From NCBI GenBank assembly GCA_031292145.1, contig JARLHR010000091.1, forward strand, positions 62,001-126,000: 64,000 bases of DNA, written 5' to 3'. The notes under the pieces are model-generated. The model was not told the DNA's origin, did no database searches, and saw only the letters and a list, made by a program, of their open reading frames with translations. The DNA comes from Clostridium sp. GTDB lineage: Bacteria; Bacillota; Clostridia; Clostridiales; Clostridiaceae. The translations under genes were made by a program, and so were the position numbers. Below, piece by piece: positions 33,032-42,073 of the stretch. Positions within the stretch are counted from its first letter, which is position 1. The number at the start of each line of letters is the position of its first letter.

Positions 33032-33505
33032 CTACTTATTAAAGGTGTTGTATAGGCTTTGATTATCTGCTGATATTTTATCTAGCATTTCTTCAATCCA
33101 TCTTTCAAGTTCTGGTTCTGCCTTTCCTTGAAAAGCTTGAAAACCGTTTTCCATAAAATGAGTTCCTGGAATAAATTTTTCACTTAACATTACACCTTCG
33201 CTATTAGGACAATTTTTCATGTATTCCGCTGGCAGAAATCTTTGGTGTTGTACATGTCCATCGTTAACAGCTTGAGCATATTCAACATCTGTTCCGGTTT
33301 CAGCGCTATCATTGTCTACTACTTGGGTATTTATTGAACTTCTTAGCCTTCCAGTATCCACGTTAACCAATGGCTTTATTTCTGCTTCCATCATTAGCCC
33401 TAACTTTAACAACTGCTTTTTCTTTTCCTCTGGAAATCTATTGGCCACACCAGCTAAAACTTTTTGAATATTTTCTAATCCATCAATTTTAAATTCAGTA
33501 TCCAT
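33032..33505 (-). CDS. HK97 gp10-like head-tail protein
   Basis: 157 residues with KIDGLENIQKVLAGVANRFP and VDTGRLRSSINTQV, then VEYAQAVNDGHVQ(H): the typical gp10/XkdI signature (DTGxLRxS...Y.xxVExG). It closes the neck between head and tail. Ribosome site GAGG. Confidence 0.88.
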   Translation of the reverse strand: MDTEFKIDGLENIQKVLAGVANRFPEEKKKQLLKLGLMMEAEIKPLVNVDTGRLRSSINTQVVDNDSAETGTDVEYAQAVNDGHVQHQRFLPAEYMKNCPNSEGVMLSEKFIPGTHFMENGFQAFQGKAEPELERWIEEMLDKISADNQSLYNTFNK

Positions 33506-33507
33506 AA

Positions 33508-33840
33508 TTACACTTCCTCTTTAAATGTCACGTCTGCTTCAATATGGTGAGTATTAGGTCTACCAATATTCCCTACTATATATTTAGCAGTAGTATTTAA
33601 TTTTGTTATTGTTACTATTGCTATATCACCGCTTTTAATATCGGCTAACACATTAGGAATATAAAGCCTTGTTTGTTTAGTGAATGTGCCTTGTGGTTGT
33701 CCTTGTACTAGTGTTCCACTTGATCTACCCAGTCTACAATTAAAAGGATCTAAAGTAGTTGTTTGAGGTGTTGCAATATTAGTTCCGGGGATTTTGGCTG
33801 TAGTTGTTCTTGTTATTACGCAAATATCATCATGCCTCAT
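33508..33840 (-). CDS. Head closure protein, 110 aa
   Basis: Small beta-barrel-like protein (ITRTTTAKIPGTNIATPQTT, then TRLYIPNVLADIKSGDIAIV), which corresponds in place and size to XkdH/gp16-like stoppers. The start overlaps the upstream stop as ATGA, so translation is coupled. Confidence 0.75.
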   Translation of the reverse strand: MRHDDICVITRTTTAKIPGTNIATPQTTTLDPFNCRLGRSSGTLVQGQPQGTFTKQTRLYIPNVLADIKSGDIAIVTITKLNTTAKYIVGNIGRPNTHHIEADVTFKEEV

Positions 33841-34424
33841 AATGACACCCGTTTATACCTATCAAGTACAGATGATATGTTTAAAGGCATTTCCGAATCT
33901 TTTTTAGAGTATGTGTATTGCACATCTCCTTCACGCTCCTGCTCTACTCCAAGCCTATTTTCCCTACTATCTTTATACTCTAGTACAACCAGCTTAGTTG
34001 CTGCTAAACTTAAATCGGCAGGTGGAGTATCATACCCAGCAGTGTAAGTTATTTCAACATAAGATTGTTCTGAATTTACATATTTAAGTCTATCTCCCAT
34101 TGTTACATATTTATAATCAAGCAATTCTACATAGCTAGGAAATAGTCTATAATTATTGACCCAGTTATTATCTGGAACAGTATTATCTATGTTATCATCG
34201 AGCCTAATAATACTTGTTACATCTTTTATAGGAGTTTCTTTAGGGAAAATCTTATGATTTATATTATGTTGTTCTGAAGTATACGTGTTTACATCAAAGT
34301 GCCTATGGCAATAATTTTCTACAGTTGCTTGAACATCTGCAATTAATAAATTAATAAAGCTATCATCTGAAGTATCTGTTAATCTAAGATAGCTTTTTAC
34401 ATTTTCTAATGTTGTTAATGGCAT
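33837..34424 (-). CDS. Head-tail connector (gp6/gp15-like)
   Basis: 195 residues. The opening MPLTTLENVKSYLRLTDTSD, followed by LLIADVQATVENYCHR, is the classic phage connector (PF05135-like). Later YVEITYTAGYDTPPADL is the second family block. It forms the ring below the portal. Ribosome site GGTGG. Confidence 0.88.
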   Translation of the reverse strand: MPLTTLENVKSYLRLTDTSDDSFINLLIADVQATVENYCHRHFDVNTYTSEQHNINHKIFPKETPIKDVTSIIRLDDNIDNTVPDNNWVNNYRLFPSYVELLDYKYVTMGDRLKYVNSEQSYVEITYTAGYDTPPADLSLAATKLVVLEYKDSRENRLGVEQEREGDVQYTYSKKDSEMPLNISSVLDRYKRVSL

Positions 34425-34433
34425 TTATACCAC

Positions 34434-34592
34434 CTACTTTTTAGCATTTGGATCTACTAATTTTGTATCTTCCAATGCTATTTCCGCACCATATCCAGCC
34501 TCTATAACTCTAGCAGCTACAGTATCTTCAAAGCTTGCAATATCGTCAATTCTGTACCCATCAAGTGGTTTGATAAATTTTACACATTTCAT
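34434..34592 (-). CDS. Small phage protein, 52 aa
   Basis: Ribosome site AAGGAGG. MKCVKFIKPLDGYRIDDIAS, then VAARVIEAGYGAEIA. Its sister 34607..34747 has the same general plan, and pairs like this occur downstream of capsid genes in clostridial phages. No function known, but the place suggests head decoration or neck. Confidence 0.65.
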   Translation of the reverse strand: MKCVKFIKPLDGYRIDDIASFEDTVAARVIEAGYGAEIALEDTKLVDPNAKK

Positions 34593-34606
34593 TTAATAAT
34601 TCCTCC

Positions 34607-34747
34607 TTAAAATTGAAATTCTGCTTTTCCATCTTTTATTAATTTTTCAGCGATGGTGTCATCAATGTTGATTACATCATCTTGCTTTAAATCCGTTAAA
34701 GTTCCAACTTCTTTTCTTGACACAAAAGTTAATATTTTAATTTTCAT
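34607..34747 (-). CDS. Small phage protein, DUF7302-like, 46 aa
   Basis: ATG at 34747 with AAAGGAG seven bases upstream; the longer frame to 34792 enters the terminator. MKIKILTFVSRKEVGTLTDL, then a DVINIDDTIAEKLIKDGKAE block, is a widespread short motif in Firmicute phages. Possibly a head decoration or structural protein. Function unknown. Confidence 0.7.
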   Translation of the reverse strand: MKIKILTFVSRKEVGTLTDLKQDDVINIDDTIAEKLIKDGKAEFQF

Positions 34748-34761
34748 AATTGCTCCTTTCG

Positions 34762-34799
34762 AAAAAGAAAAGGTTATAGCATATAAAACCATAACCCTT
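34762..34799 (-). terminator. Terminator after capsid gene
   Basis: AAGGGTTAT and ATAACCTT pair, then TTCTTTTT on the - strand. It would lower expression of the genes after the capsid. Confidence 0.7.
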
Positions 34800-34806
34800 A
34801 AATTTA

Positions 34807-35922
34807 TTATTTTAAGAATCCAGTAAGCAATGCAAAAGCGGCAGGTATTGCAGCCTTACCGTCAATTCTTTCCCACATTTTTACCAATACTTCATGATTT
34901 TTAAATGCTTGATCTGATTGAGTGTTCATTTCTGAGCCCATTTCACCTTTATCGAAAAGGTAATAATATTCAAGATTACCAAAGGCCATCTCAGAACATG
35001 TAGTCTTTGCATTTACAGTTAAGTTTTCAGGGAATAAAGCTGTAAATTCTTGTACAGGATATCCATTAAATTTATCTGGAGTACCATTTTGGATATCTCC
35101 ATTCATCCATAAATATCTACCTTGGTTATCCTTAAACAATTTAGCTTGTCTTATTGCACCTGTATTCATATAATAACAACCACCAGCTCTCCAATTAACA
35201 TCAATCGAAAGTGGTAATCCTATCATATCATCGGCAGTTAGTACATTTGTTGTTGCTGCGTTAACACAAGGAACTTCTTTTATTCCAGTAGCATTAATTA
35301 TTCCTTGCGGTTGATTAACTCCAGTGCCTTGCATAATTGCAAGGTTCTCTGCTTTAACAAATGCTTTAGCATATTGTTTAACTAAGTAGTTATAAAGATT
35401 GATTGGTGTATCTGCAAGTAAATCCCTTGCCATTGCTGTATATCCATCAAGTCTTATAACGCTATAGTTTAAACTAGTAAATGTTGGGGCGGTTGGAGTA
35501 AGTGGGTTAGCATCTGAATTTTCCCAAGTAAGATTTACACCTGTAGAACCTATTGGCCATGTACCACCTCTAAAAGTTACTGGAATTATTGTACACTTAT
35601 TTCTTAAAGCAACTGGATCAGCATTTACTCTATCAATTATATCAGTTTGAAATTCAGTTGGAAGTAATTCTAATCCGCTTCCTGCTGTACCACCAGATAA
35701 ATCTTTTACAGTTCCACCACAATATTTAACAATTTCAGATCTGTTATTATCCATCTTTGCTTGGAAATATTTAAGTGTTTTTTCTTCTTTACTCATTTCA
35801 TCAATCGGTTTTTCATTGAATTTTAATTTATTAATTGTATCAGTAAATCCTTTTTCTTTAAGTATCGCTTCTGTTGTTCCAGCTATTACAGCTGCTAATT
35901 CTTTTTCTGTTAATTTTGGCAT
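34807..35922 (-). CDS. Major capsid protein, HK97 fold
   Basis: 371 residues. An N-terminal helical part (MPKLTEKELAAVIAGTTEAI and KYFQAKMDNNRSEIVKYCGG) is probably the delta or scaffold region removed by the protease next door. The body has LELLPTEFQTDIIDRVNADP, VALRNKCTIIPV and AKAFVKAENLAIMQGTG, the usual HK97-family blocks. Neighbours are protease and connectors. Confidence 0.9.
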   Translation of the reverse strand: MPKLTEKELAAVIAGTTEAILKEKGFTDTINKLKFNEKPIDEMSKEEKTLKYFQAKMDNNRSEIVKYCGGTVKDLSGGTAGSGLELLPTEFQTDIIDRVNADPVALRNKCTIIPVTFRGGTWPIGSTGVNLTWENSDANPLTPTAPTFTSLNYSVIRLDGYTAMARDLLADTPINLYNYLVKQYAKAFVKAENLAIMQGTGVNQPQGIINATGIKEVPCVNAATTNVLTADDMIGLPLSIDVNWRAGGCYYMNTGAIRQAKLFKDNQGRYLWMNGDIQNGTPDKFNGYPVQEFTALFPENLTVNAKTTCSEMAFGNLEYYYLFDKGEMGSEMNTQSDQAFKNHEVLVKMWERIDGKAAIPAAFALLTGFLK

Positions 35923-35923
35923 A

Positions 35924-36826
35924 TTATTTTGCCCCCTTCATTAATTTTTCTACATTTTCTGCTACCATCTTTTGAATTTCTTCTTCTGAATAATCTTTCG
36001 CAGTGTCGGCATCATCTCCATCACCATCAGTTTCATTGTTACTTGTAACATCAACTAACGCCTTTAAACACTTAACATGTTCTGTTATTCCATCACACGC
36101 CTTAGTTACAGCTTCTACGGTTGCTTTGCTATGTGCAGCCCCACCTTTTTTAATTTGTCCTTCTAAGTCCTTAATTTGATCACTTAATTTTGTGATTTCT
36201 GCTGTCTTTGTAGATAGTTCTGTTTCATAATTTTTCTTTATGTCATTGGCTTTTGATTCTACTGCTTTATCAATTAAAGCTTGCACTTCTTCTACTTTCA
36301 TATTTTCAATATCCTCCTCATTATTTTTATTTATTGCATCAAAAAAAGCCTTTGATATTTTACCTTCATCAAAAGCTCTTTGAACTGCATTGGGATTGCA
36401 AGGAACGGCTACCATACTAAGTTCTAAAAGTTCCCACTTAGTAAAGTCATAACCACCTTGGTCATTTGGTTTATATTCTTTAGGTATGAATCCAATTGAA
36501 CTAGCATTCATATATTTATTAGAATATAAATAAAACCACTCTTTGCCATTATCTGTTTCAGCAAATTGTATTTTAAATATCATTTTAGAGCCTACTATGT
36601 TAACATCTAAGGCTCTGCCAATGACACTAGGCTTTTCAGTATAACCATAATTGTGATTAGCTATAATTACAGGATTATTTTTATAATTAGTTAGGTCGGC
36701 TCCAGACATAAACATTTTATCGCCAACTCTATCGTAATCCTCTGTACTACCAATCATTTCTATAATACGATTAGCTTCATCTAGAACTTTTATTTCCCAC
36801 GTAAATTGTTTTAGTTGTTTATTCAA
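35924..36826 (-). CDS. Prohead protease with long C-terminal scaffold region
   Basis: 300 residues from a TTG start (AAGGAAGTGAG upstream). The first 170 residues are the HK97 protease domain: GSTEDYDRVGDKM, NNPVIIANHNYG (catalytic His), NASSIGFIPKEY (catalytic Ser) and the WELLELSMVAVPCNP end. The rest has a coiled segment and an acidic tail (ETDGDGDDADTAKDYSEE), much longer than a plain protease. That tail probably acts as built-in scaffold. One base separates it from the capsid gene. Confidence 0.9.
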   Translation of the reverse strand: MNKQLKQFTWEIKVLDEANRIIEMIGSTEDYDRVGDKMFMSGADLTNYKNNPVIIANHNYGYTEKPSVIGRALDVNIVGSKMIFKIQFAETDNGKEWFYLYSNKYMNASSIGFIPKEYKPNDQGGYDFTKWELLELSMVAVPCNPNAVQRAFDEGKISKAFFDAINKNNEEDIENMKVEEVQALIDKAVESKANDIKKNYETELSTKTAEITKLSDQIKDLEGQIKKGGAAHSKATVEAVTKACDGITEHVKCLKALVDVTSNNETDGDGDDADTAKDYSEEEIQKMVAENVEKLMKGAK

Positions 36827-36865
36827 TCTCTCACTTCCTTTTGGGTAAAATAAAAAGCCCTATTA

Positions 36866-37075
36866 TTAAGGCCTATTTACAACTTGATAAATATTTAATT
36901 CTTGCTTAGGTGGTAATCCAAAAATATTTTTATTAACGATATCTATTTCAAAGCCACGCTCTGATAAAGCATCAATAATTATATTTCCAATTTGTCCATA
37001 AGTATCTGATATTAAAATTGTATCAATCTTAGTTCTAACTTTTTGTTTGGGCGTTTTCTTATCATCACTGTACAT
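36866..37075 (-). CDS. Hypothetical protein, 69 aa
   Basis: Ribosome site AGGAGG. A Lys-rich start (MYSDDKKTPKQKVRTK) is followed by an alpha/beta-like piece (IGNIIIDALSERGFEIDIVN). Family not recognised. It lies between the head protease and portal-region genes. Confidence 0.6.
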   Translation of the reverse strand: MYSDDKKTPKQKVRTKIDTILISDTYGQIGNIIIDALSERGFEIDIVNKNIFGLPPKQELNIYQVVNRP

Positions 37076-37134
37076 TTCAATTCCTCCTAAAATAAAAATA
37101 AGCCTTTAACGTAAGACTTGTACGAGATATTGGA

Positions 37135-37470
37135 TCACCTTGACCTTTCTTGATTTATTTTTAATTCTCCAAGTATTTGATTTAACATTGACCTAACATC
37201 TTTTTCTGAATATTCTTTTTCTCTGTGCCAAGTTACTTCCCATGATTTATCAGTATAGATTTCAGGTATATATTTAGGTGGCATCACACCATAGTCCCCT
37301 AAATCAAAGTGTTTTGAATAGCCTGTATATATTAAAGCGTTAGTTGGAAAGTTACTTTCTACATGTACCACCAATACATCTTTTAAAATTTCAACAACAG
37401 ATTCCGGATTCTTTTCAATTAACTCTCTAGTTATCTTAAATGTGCCTATTCTTTTTAATAAATCACTCAT
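37135..37470 (-). CDS. Hypothetical protein, 111 aa
   Basis: MSDLLKRIGTFKITRELIEK, VLVVHVESNFPTNALIYTGY and WHREKEYSEKDVRSML. The pattern with Trp-His-Arg is not one I can name. It follows the 37476 gene after five bases, so the two are read together. Similar small genes near portals are common in clostridial phages. Confidence 0.6.
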   Translation of the reverse strand: MSDLLKRIGTFKITRELIEKNPESVVEILKDVLVVHVESNFPTNALIYTGYSKHFDLGDYGVMPPKYIPEIYTDKSWEVTWHREKEYSEKDVRSMLNQILGELKINQERSR

Positions 37471-37475
37471 TTTGC

Positions 37476-37706
37476 CTATTCCCTACTTTCTTTTTCAATC
37501 TGTTCAATATTTTCAAGCAGATATTTTGAAACCTTTTGATAACCTTCATCATTGCTTTTTTCATCAAAGCCTCTAAATTTAACTCTTGCTGGGTACATAT
37601 TAATAGCTTCATTCTCATCATTAATTTCATAAACTATAGCCCAACCAAAAGTATGAAGTAAAGTATTTATCCACCATAGCAATCCACTATCTCTAAATTC
37701 TTTCAA
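37476..37706 (-). CDS. Small phage protein, possible start shift
   Basis: KEFRDSGLLWWINTLLHTFG, then a VKFRGFDEKSNDEGYQKVS block: a common short protein of Firmicute phages, unknown function. The only in-frame start is a TTG at 37706 with no good ribosome site. Just upstream, AAGGGGG and an ATG open a six-codon frame (MLDKKR) that stops across the TTG. One extra A in the A6 run would join them into MLDKKTLKEFRDSG, so either a frameshift or TTG reinitiation is at work. Confidence 0.6.
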   Translation of the reverse strand: MKEFRDSGLLWWINTLLHTFGWAIVYEINDENEAINMYPARVKFRGFDEKSNDEGYQKVSKYLLENIEQIEKESRE

Positions 37707-37734
37707 CGTTTTTTATCTAACATAATATCCCCCT

Positions 37735-39786
37735 TTAATCAAATGTAGGAATAGTAGTACACCTACAATTTATTACATTCTCAGCACTTCCACCCATTCC
37801 TCCTGGACACTCTAGTTCTTCACCATCTACAATAAAATTTTTATCTAAATCAACTTTTTGTCCATCGGCTTCGGCGTGCCATTCCCTTTCTCGTCCATCT
37901 AGAGCGGTCAACCACTGCTTACCATTTACTACTCCGCTTTGGTCATAACTCAGTATAGAAGCGTTATTTGATGCCCCTATGACTTCCGTTCTTGCAATGC
38001 TTTCAATTCTATAATCTTTCATACCATCACAATATTCACTTATTCTATTAATCAACTTTGGAATACTTTCCCCTAGTCCTTGACCTTCAACTAATTGATT
38101 CTTTATAAGGCTTTGAGTAGTAGAATTGATATATTTTATTTGATCACCACAATACTTATTAAGCCATTCAGTAACTTTTGGGTCATGTAGATTAAATGAA
38201 GTATCAACATTTAATTCATCCATGACTTGGGCACCTTTATCAGCTATTATTTTCTTTAGTAATGATATTATTTGGTCTTTCATATAGTCAGACTCTTCTT
38301 TACCATTTAAAAAGTCCAATATATCATTCAGACTAATATCTTTAATATGCTTTTGTGATTTTATATTAGCAATTATCTTATCTTTCTGATGTTCAAATAT
38401 TCCTTCCCATACTGGCTTCATATCTTTTTCAAATTTATCAGTTTTTTGTACGAATGCTTTCCAATATGTTTCCTTATCTAAATTGTCAAACTGTGATTTA
38501 AGTTTTTTTTTAATGTTTTTTTGTGGCTCCTGAGGTGTTTCATCTTTAGGTGGTGTTGGTTGCGCGGTTGGCATTGGAGTTCCCAAGGGTTGCAATCCTA
38601 CTGGTTGATATATTACGTCTCCACCTTCAATATGTGGTAAATTCCACCCCATAAGTTTATTCAGCGCATCCCTTACCTCATTCTTAGTTAATGATTTATC
38701 TATTTGTGTATCTAATACAGACTTTACAAAATCCTTGTTTTTAGGAACTGGATCCGTAAACTTAATCTCAGAATCTTCTTTGAATAATGGCACAAACTCA
38801 TTGTTAAGAACATCTTGAATTAAATGAAGCAACGGTTTAATAGTATGCATTGCAAATGTATATTCTGCTGCCTCGGCTGTACTCCTATTTACATCATCAG
38901 TAATACCTACTATTGACTTCGGTACACCAAATGCTCCTAATATACCATCCCTTGTGTTATCTTTTAGGTTGGATATATCAAGGTCTTTGATATTAATATT
39001 TATAGGTGTAAAAGTTACAGAACCACCTTTAGTAAAAAGTATCTCTCCGCTGTTTTCTACGCCTCTATGCTTATCCTTATATTGCTCCACTGCTCTATCA
39101 TATTCGTTTTCTTCCATGTCTGGAAAATTAACAATTCCACCAGGTCTTGCATCATTATAAAAGAAATTTTTAACATAAGTTGAGGTATATTTGTCTATTT
39201 CTAAATTACTAGCAGCTGCTTGTGCTGGACCTTTACCACTATAAGGATTTAATAAGTCAGGCAGATTAATAAATATAACTTCATCAACATCTAATGGAAT
39301 TTGTTCTGCCCCAGCCTTATACATATACCCTTTTATAAAATTATTTCTATCTGGAACTACCCAAATATCAAGAGGATTTAAACACCATATCTCTGTAGGT
39401 CTTCCAAGTCTATCTTTAGCAATATACCAAAAACATCTACCTGTTAATTCAAGGTAAGCGCAGCTTTTCCAAAGTAACTGGTATTGACTCATAAATCTAT
39501 TAGGATGTTTAAGCACGTTTAGAGCTAAACTATTCTCTTGAACAACGTCTCCCTTATAAGCCTTCCATTCACTAGAACCTATATCTTGACTTATACGATT
39601 TACTGCCACAAAAAGCCATCCTATTTCCCCATAGGACCTTAAGAAATCAGAAGTATTCATTGTTGGTGCTATAAGTGTTTGTTGAGAATAAAATCCATCA
39701 AACATTTTTCTTCTAGCAGTATCAACTCCTTTAACCACTTTATCTACTGTCTTTTTAAAATTAAAAAAGCCTATCTTTCTCACCAC
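37735..39786 (-). CDS. Portal protein fused to MuF-type head protein
   Basis: 683 residues. The first 430 are an HK97-type portal (TSDFLRSYGEIGWLFVAVNR, RPTEIWCLNPLDIWVVPDRN, RSTAEAAEYTFAMHTIKPLL). A Pro/Thr/Gln linker (PMPTAQPTPPKDETPQEPQK, quoted) leads to a SPP1 gp7/MuF-type domain ending ECPGGMGGSAENVINCRCT. These are separate genes in most phages, so one protein does two jobs: DNA gate and minor head protein. The start is unclear among GTG codons at 39786 and 39783. Confidence 0.88.
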   Translation of the reverse strand: MVRKIGFFNFKKTVDKVVKGVDTARRKMFDGFYSQQTLIAPTMNTSDFLRSYGEIGWLFVAVNRISQDIGSSEWKAYKGDVVQENSLALNVLKHPNRFMSQYQLLWKSCAYLELTGRCFWYIAKDRLGRPTEIWCLNPLDIWVVPDRNNFIKGYMYKAGAEQIPLDVDEVIFINLPDLLNPYSGKGPAQAAASNLEIDKYTSTYVKNFFYNDARPGGIVNFPDMEENEYDRAVEQYKDKHRGVENSGEILFTKGGSVTFTPININIKDLDISNLKDNTRDGILGAFGVPKSIVGITDDVNRSTAEAAEYTFAMHTIKPLLHLIQDVLNNEFVPLFKEDSEIKFTDPVPKNKDFVKSVLDTQIDKSLTKNEVRDALNKLMGWNLPHIEGGDVIYQPVGLQPLGTPMPTAQPTPPKDETPQEPQKNIKKKLKSQFDNLDKETYWKAFVQKTDKFEKDMKPVWEGIFEHQKDKIIANIKSQKHIKDISLNDILDFLNGKEESDYMKDQIISLLKKIIADKGAQVMDELNVDTSFNLHDPKVTEWLNKYCGDQIKYINSTTQSLIKNQLVEGQGLGESIPKLINRISEYCDGMKDYRIESIARTEVIGASNNASILSYDQSGVVNGKQWLTALDGREREWHAEADGQKVDLDKNFIVDGEELECPGGMGGSAENVINCRCTTIPTFD

Positions 39787-39803
39787 CTTTCAGGTAAAAT
39801 AAA

Positions 39804-39826
39804 AAGCCTTATTTCTAAGACTTAAT
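39804..39826 (-). terminator. Weak terminator before portal
   Basis: AAGTCTTA and TAAGGCTT (39816..39823 and 39804..39811) with loop GAAA, followed by TTTATTTTA on the - strand. Confidence 0.5.
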
Positions 39827-39827
39827 T

Positions 39828-39971
39828 TCAATTGGTTGAAGTTGTTTTTCCTAAATCTTCTTTCAGTTTAGCATTTATATTTGTTTTTTCCATGTCTCCA
39901 ACTCTCTCATGTTCAATTGTTATGCTTTCTACCCTAGGATTATTTAAAAGCTCTTTTAACAATTTTTCCAT
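39828..39971 (-). CDS. Small hypothetical protein, 47 aa
   Basis: Ribosome site AAAGGGG. MEKLLKELLNNPRVESITIE followed by a short charged tail (GKTTSTN). It fills the gap between large terminase and portal. It resembles short acidic helical proteins of unknown role at this place in related phages. Confidence 0.55.
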   Translation of the reverse strand: MEKLLKELLNNPRVESITIEHERVGDMEKTNINAKLKEDLGKTTSTN

Positions 39972-39991
39972 TAAACACTTTCCCCTTTCAA

Positions 39992-41725
39992 TTAAGCCCA
40001 AGTCATTTTAAATTGTCCTGTGCTTTTAATATCTCCAATTCTATTTGTAAACTCAGCAGTTATATCAGGTGCATCATCATGAAGTGAATACTTTTGACCT
40101 CTAAATTCAAGTATTTGATCTGTAAATTCTGTATCTTCTTCACAAAATATAATCTGCCCTTTGTTCATAAAAGGAATTATTGTTGAGATTTTATCGTCCT
40201 TATTCTTCTTTTGAGATTCATTAATTATAGTGATTTTTTTATGTTTCAATACAGGATCATCTTTAATTGATTTCTCAAGTAAATTTGCATCAGCCCCATT
40301 GAAAGTGTTTTTTTCAATGTATACACAAGTTATATCTAGATATTCTTTTAATAACTCAACCATATGCTTAACATACTTATCAAAATCAGTTCTAGCATTT
40401 ATCTTTGCTAATTCTGCTTTACGAGCATACTTTAATTTGTTATCTGCCTCACTTCCAACTAAAAAAGCACTATAGTCTGATGTGGTTTTAGCAGTTGCAC
40501 CAGGATCAACACACAACATAGTTTTTCTAAATTTATGTGTTTCAATAATTGCTCTTGTTTCAGTTGCTACAGTTTTAAACCACTTTTCACCAATAGAATC
40601 AACATCACCTTGAACCTCTTGTTTAAATGAACTAGGATTCTCATAATAACTCATAGCCATATCTAAGCAATCCCAAAATTCAGCCCATAGAATAGGAAAT
40701 TTCATTTCCTCTTGATGTGACCAATAGAATTCTTTAGCATCTTCCAAATGTGTTTCAACTTTGAAATTAAATAAGATATCTTTGAATTGTTTCCATAACC
40801 CTGTATCAAAATAGTGGTCAAGTCCATTAATCTTTTCACCATTTTCATTTACAAAATCATCAATTAAGACCCCTTTTTTATTTTTAAATTTCCATGTTGG
40901 CAGCTTCATCAGCCTGCTATAAAAACATTCCTTATGCTGCAATGTTCCAAGAGCAATAAAAGTTGTACCTTTTTTTACAACTTTTCCATTTCTATAAACA
41001 GCTTTTTGACTAGCATACTTAACATCATCTGAAAATCGCTTCCACTTTTTTGCTCTGGCATCTTCTGTTCTAACATCATCTTCTGATTGATAGTCATCCA
41101 GGACTATTAAATCTGGTCTGCAATTATCATATTTTCTACCACGCATAGGAGAGCTTGAAGAAATAGCTTCTAAAAAAGATACATTCGTAAACTCTAACTG
41201 TGTAGAATTACAAATGTATCTTTTATCTCTATCATCTAATATCTTTCCAAATGCCTTTTCAATATATTGATTTTCTAAGAATGTATTTTTTATATCTTTT
41301 ATAAACTTCTCAGCAGTACTTCCTATATCGGAACAAATCAAAGTATATTTTTTGAATCCATAGCAATGACTCCAGATTGTTGTAGCAAAAGTACCAAATG
41401 CACTCTTCCCTGTACCTCTTGGAAATATTCTTCCTATTTGGTCTGAACCATCACCAATTATTGATTCCTGAATATCGGCCCACAATTCATGATGAACTTC
41501 AGCTATAGGTGCTGCTGTGTTATTCTCTTTAGGTAAGAAAACATCTTGAAGAAAATATAAACAAAAGAATTCCAATGATCTCTTACCAACAGACCAAGCA
41601 AGTCCATGATAATCAAACAAATGGTCTTTATGCTTATACATAAGTTCCTTTGCTTTTTCTGCTGAATATAATTTTTTTAAATATGTATACAACAACCTTC
41701 TGTTTTCTTTATTTTCATCAATCAT
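39992..41725 (-). CDS. terL: Terminase large subunit
   Basis: 577 residues with the ATPase Walker A-like motif RIFPRGTGKSAFGTF (about residue 100), Walker B-like DLIVLDDY (about residue 215), and the nuclease part with MLCVDPGATAKTTSDYSAFL (first acidic centre, about residue 407) and YIEKNTFNGADANLLE (second). The N-terminal lead (LLYTYLKKLYSAEKAKELM) fits phage-packaging motors. It cuts and pumps DNA into proheads. Confidence 0.93.
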   Translation of the reverse strand: MIDENKENRRLLYTYLKKLYSAEKAKELMYKHKDHLFDYHGLAWSVGKRSLEFFCLYFLQDVFLPKENNTAAPIAEVHHELWADIQESIIGDGSDQIGRIFPRGTGKSAFGTFATTIWSHCYGFKKYTLICSDIGSTAEKFIKDIKNTFLENQYIEKAFGKILDDRDKRYICNSTQLEFTNVSFLEAISSSSPMRGRKYDNCRPDLIVLDDYQSEDDVRTEDARAKKWKRFSDDVKYASQKAVYRNGKVVKKGTTFIALGTLQHKECFYSRLMKLPTWKFKNKKGVLIDDFVNENGEKINGLDHYFDTGLWKQFKDILFNFKVETHLEDAKEFYWSHQEEMKFPILWAEFWDCLDMAMSYYENPSSFKQEVQGDVDSIGEKWFKTVATETRAIIETHKFRKTMLCVDPGATAKTTSDYSAFLVGSEADNKLKYARKAELAKINARTDFDKYVKHMVELLKEYLDITCVYIEKNTFNGADANLLEKSIKDDPVLKHKKITIINESQKKNKDDKISTIIPFMNKGQIIFCEEDTEFTDQILEFRGQKYSLHDDAPDITAEFTNRIGDIKSTGQFKMTWA

Positions 41726-42073
41726 GCCTTACCTCGACTTAAAAAAATTTTATAGAAAATGTGGAACCCAATAATCCAAATTCAGCCCCAAACTTTTTTG
41801 GGGGGATTTTCATTTTTCTAAAAAAGCGGGAAATAATTATTAATATTTATTCATTATCAAATGTATATTTATGGTTTTATGCATTAATTATTCATATGTT
41901 TTTATACATTTCACTTATTTTAAAATGAAATAATATACAAATGCCACTCTATGCAAGTAATACACTCATTCTTTATAATTTCGTTATCATTAAATTATTT
42001 CGCTAAATAAAAACTAAGCGAAATAACTTTATACATTTAAACTAATCTTTAATTTCAACTATGGGAAATAATA
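41726..42073. other. Gene-free gap between terL and terS
   Basis: About 350 bases with no ORF. It contains a perfect 10-bp inverted repeat (TTATTTCGCT at 41995..42004 and AGCGAAATAA at 42017..42026), a CCCCAAA/TTTGGGG hairpin near 41788, and inverted AAATGTATA/TATACATTT copies. terS and terL are usually adjacent, so this gap may hold a packaging (pac/cos) site or a decayed gene. Confidence 0.5.

Noticed and set aside
36838-36880. Terminator between protease and 36866 gene
   Set aside because: AGGCCT and AGGGCT do not pair cleanly; kept out of the feature list.
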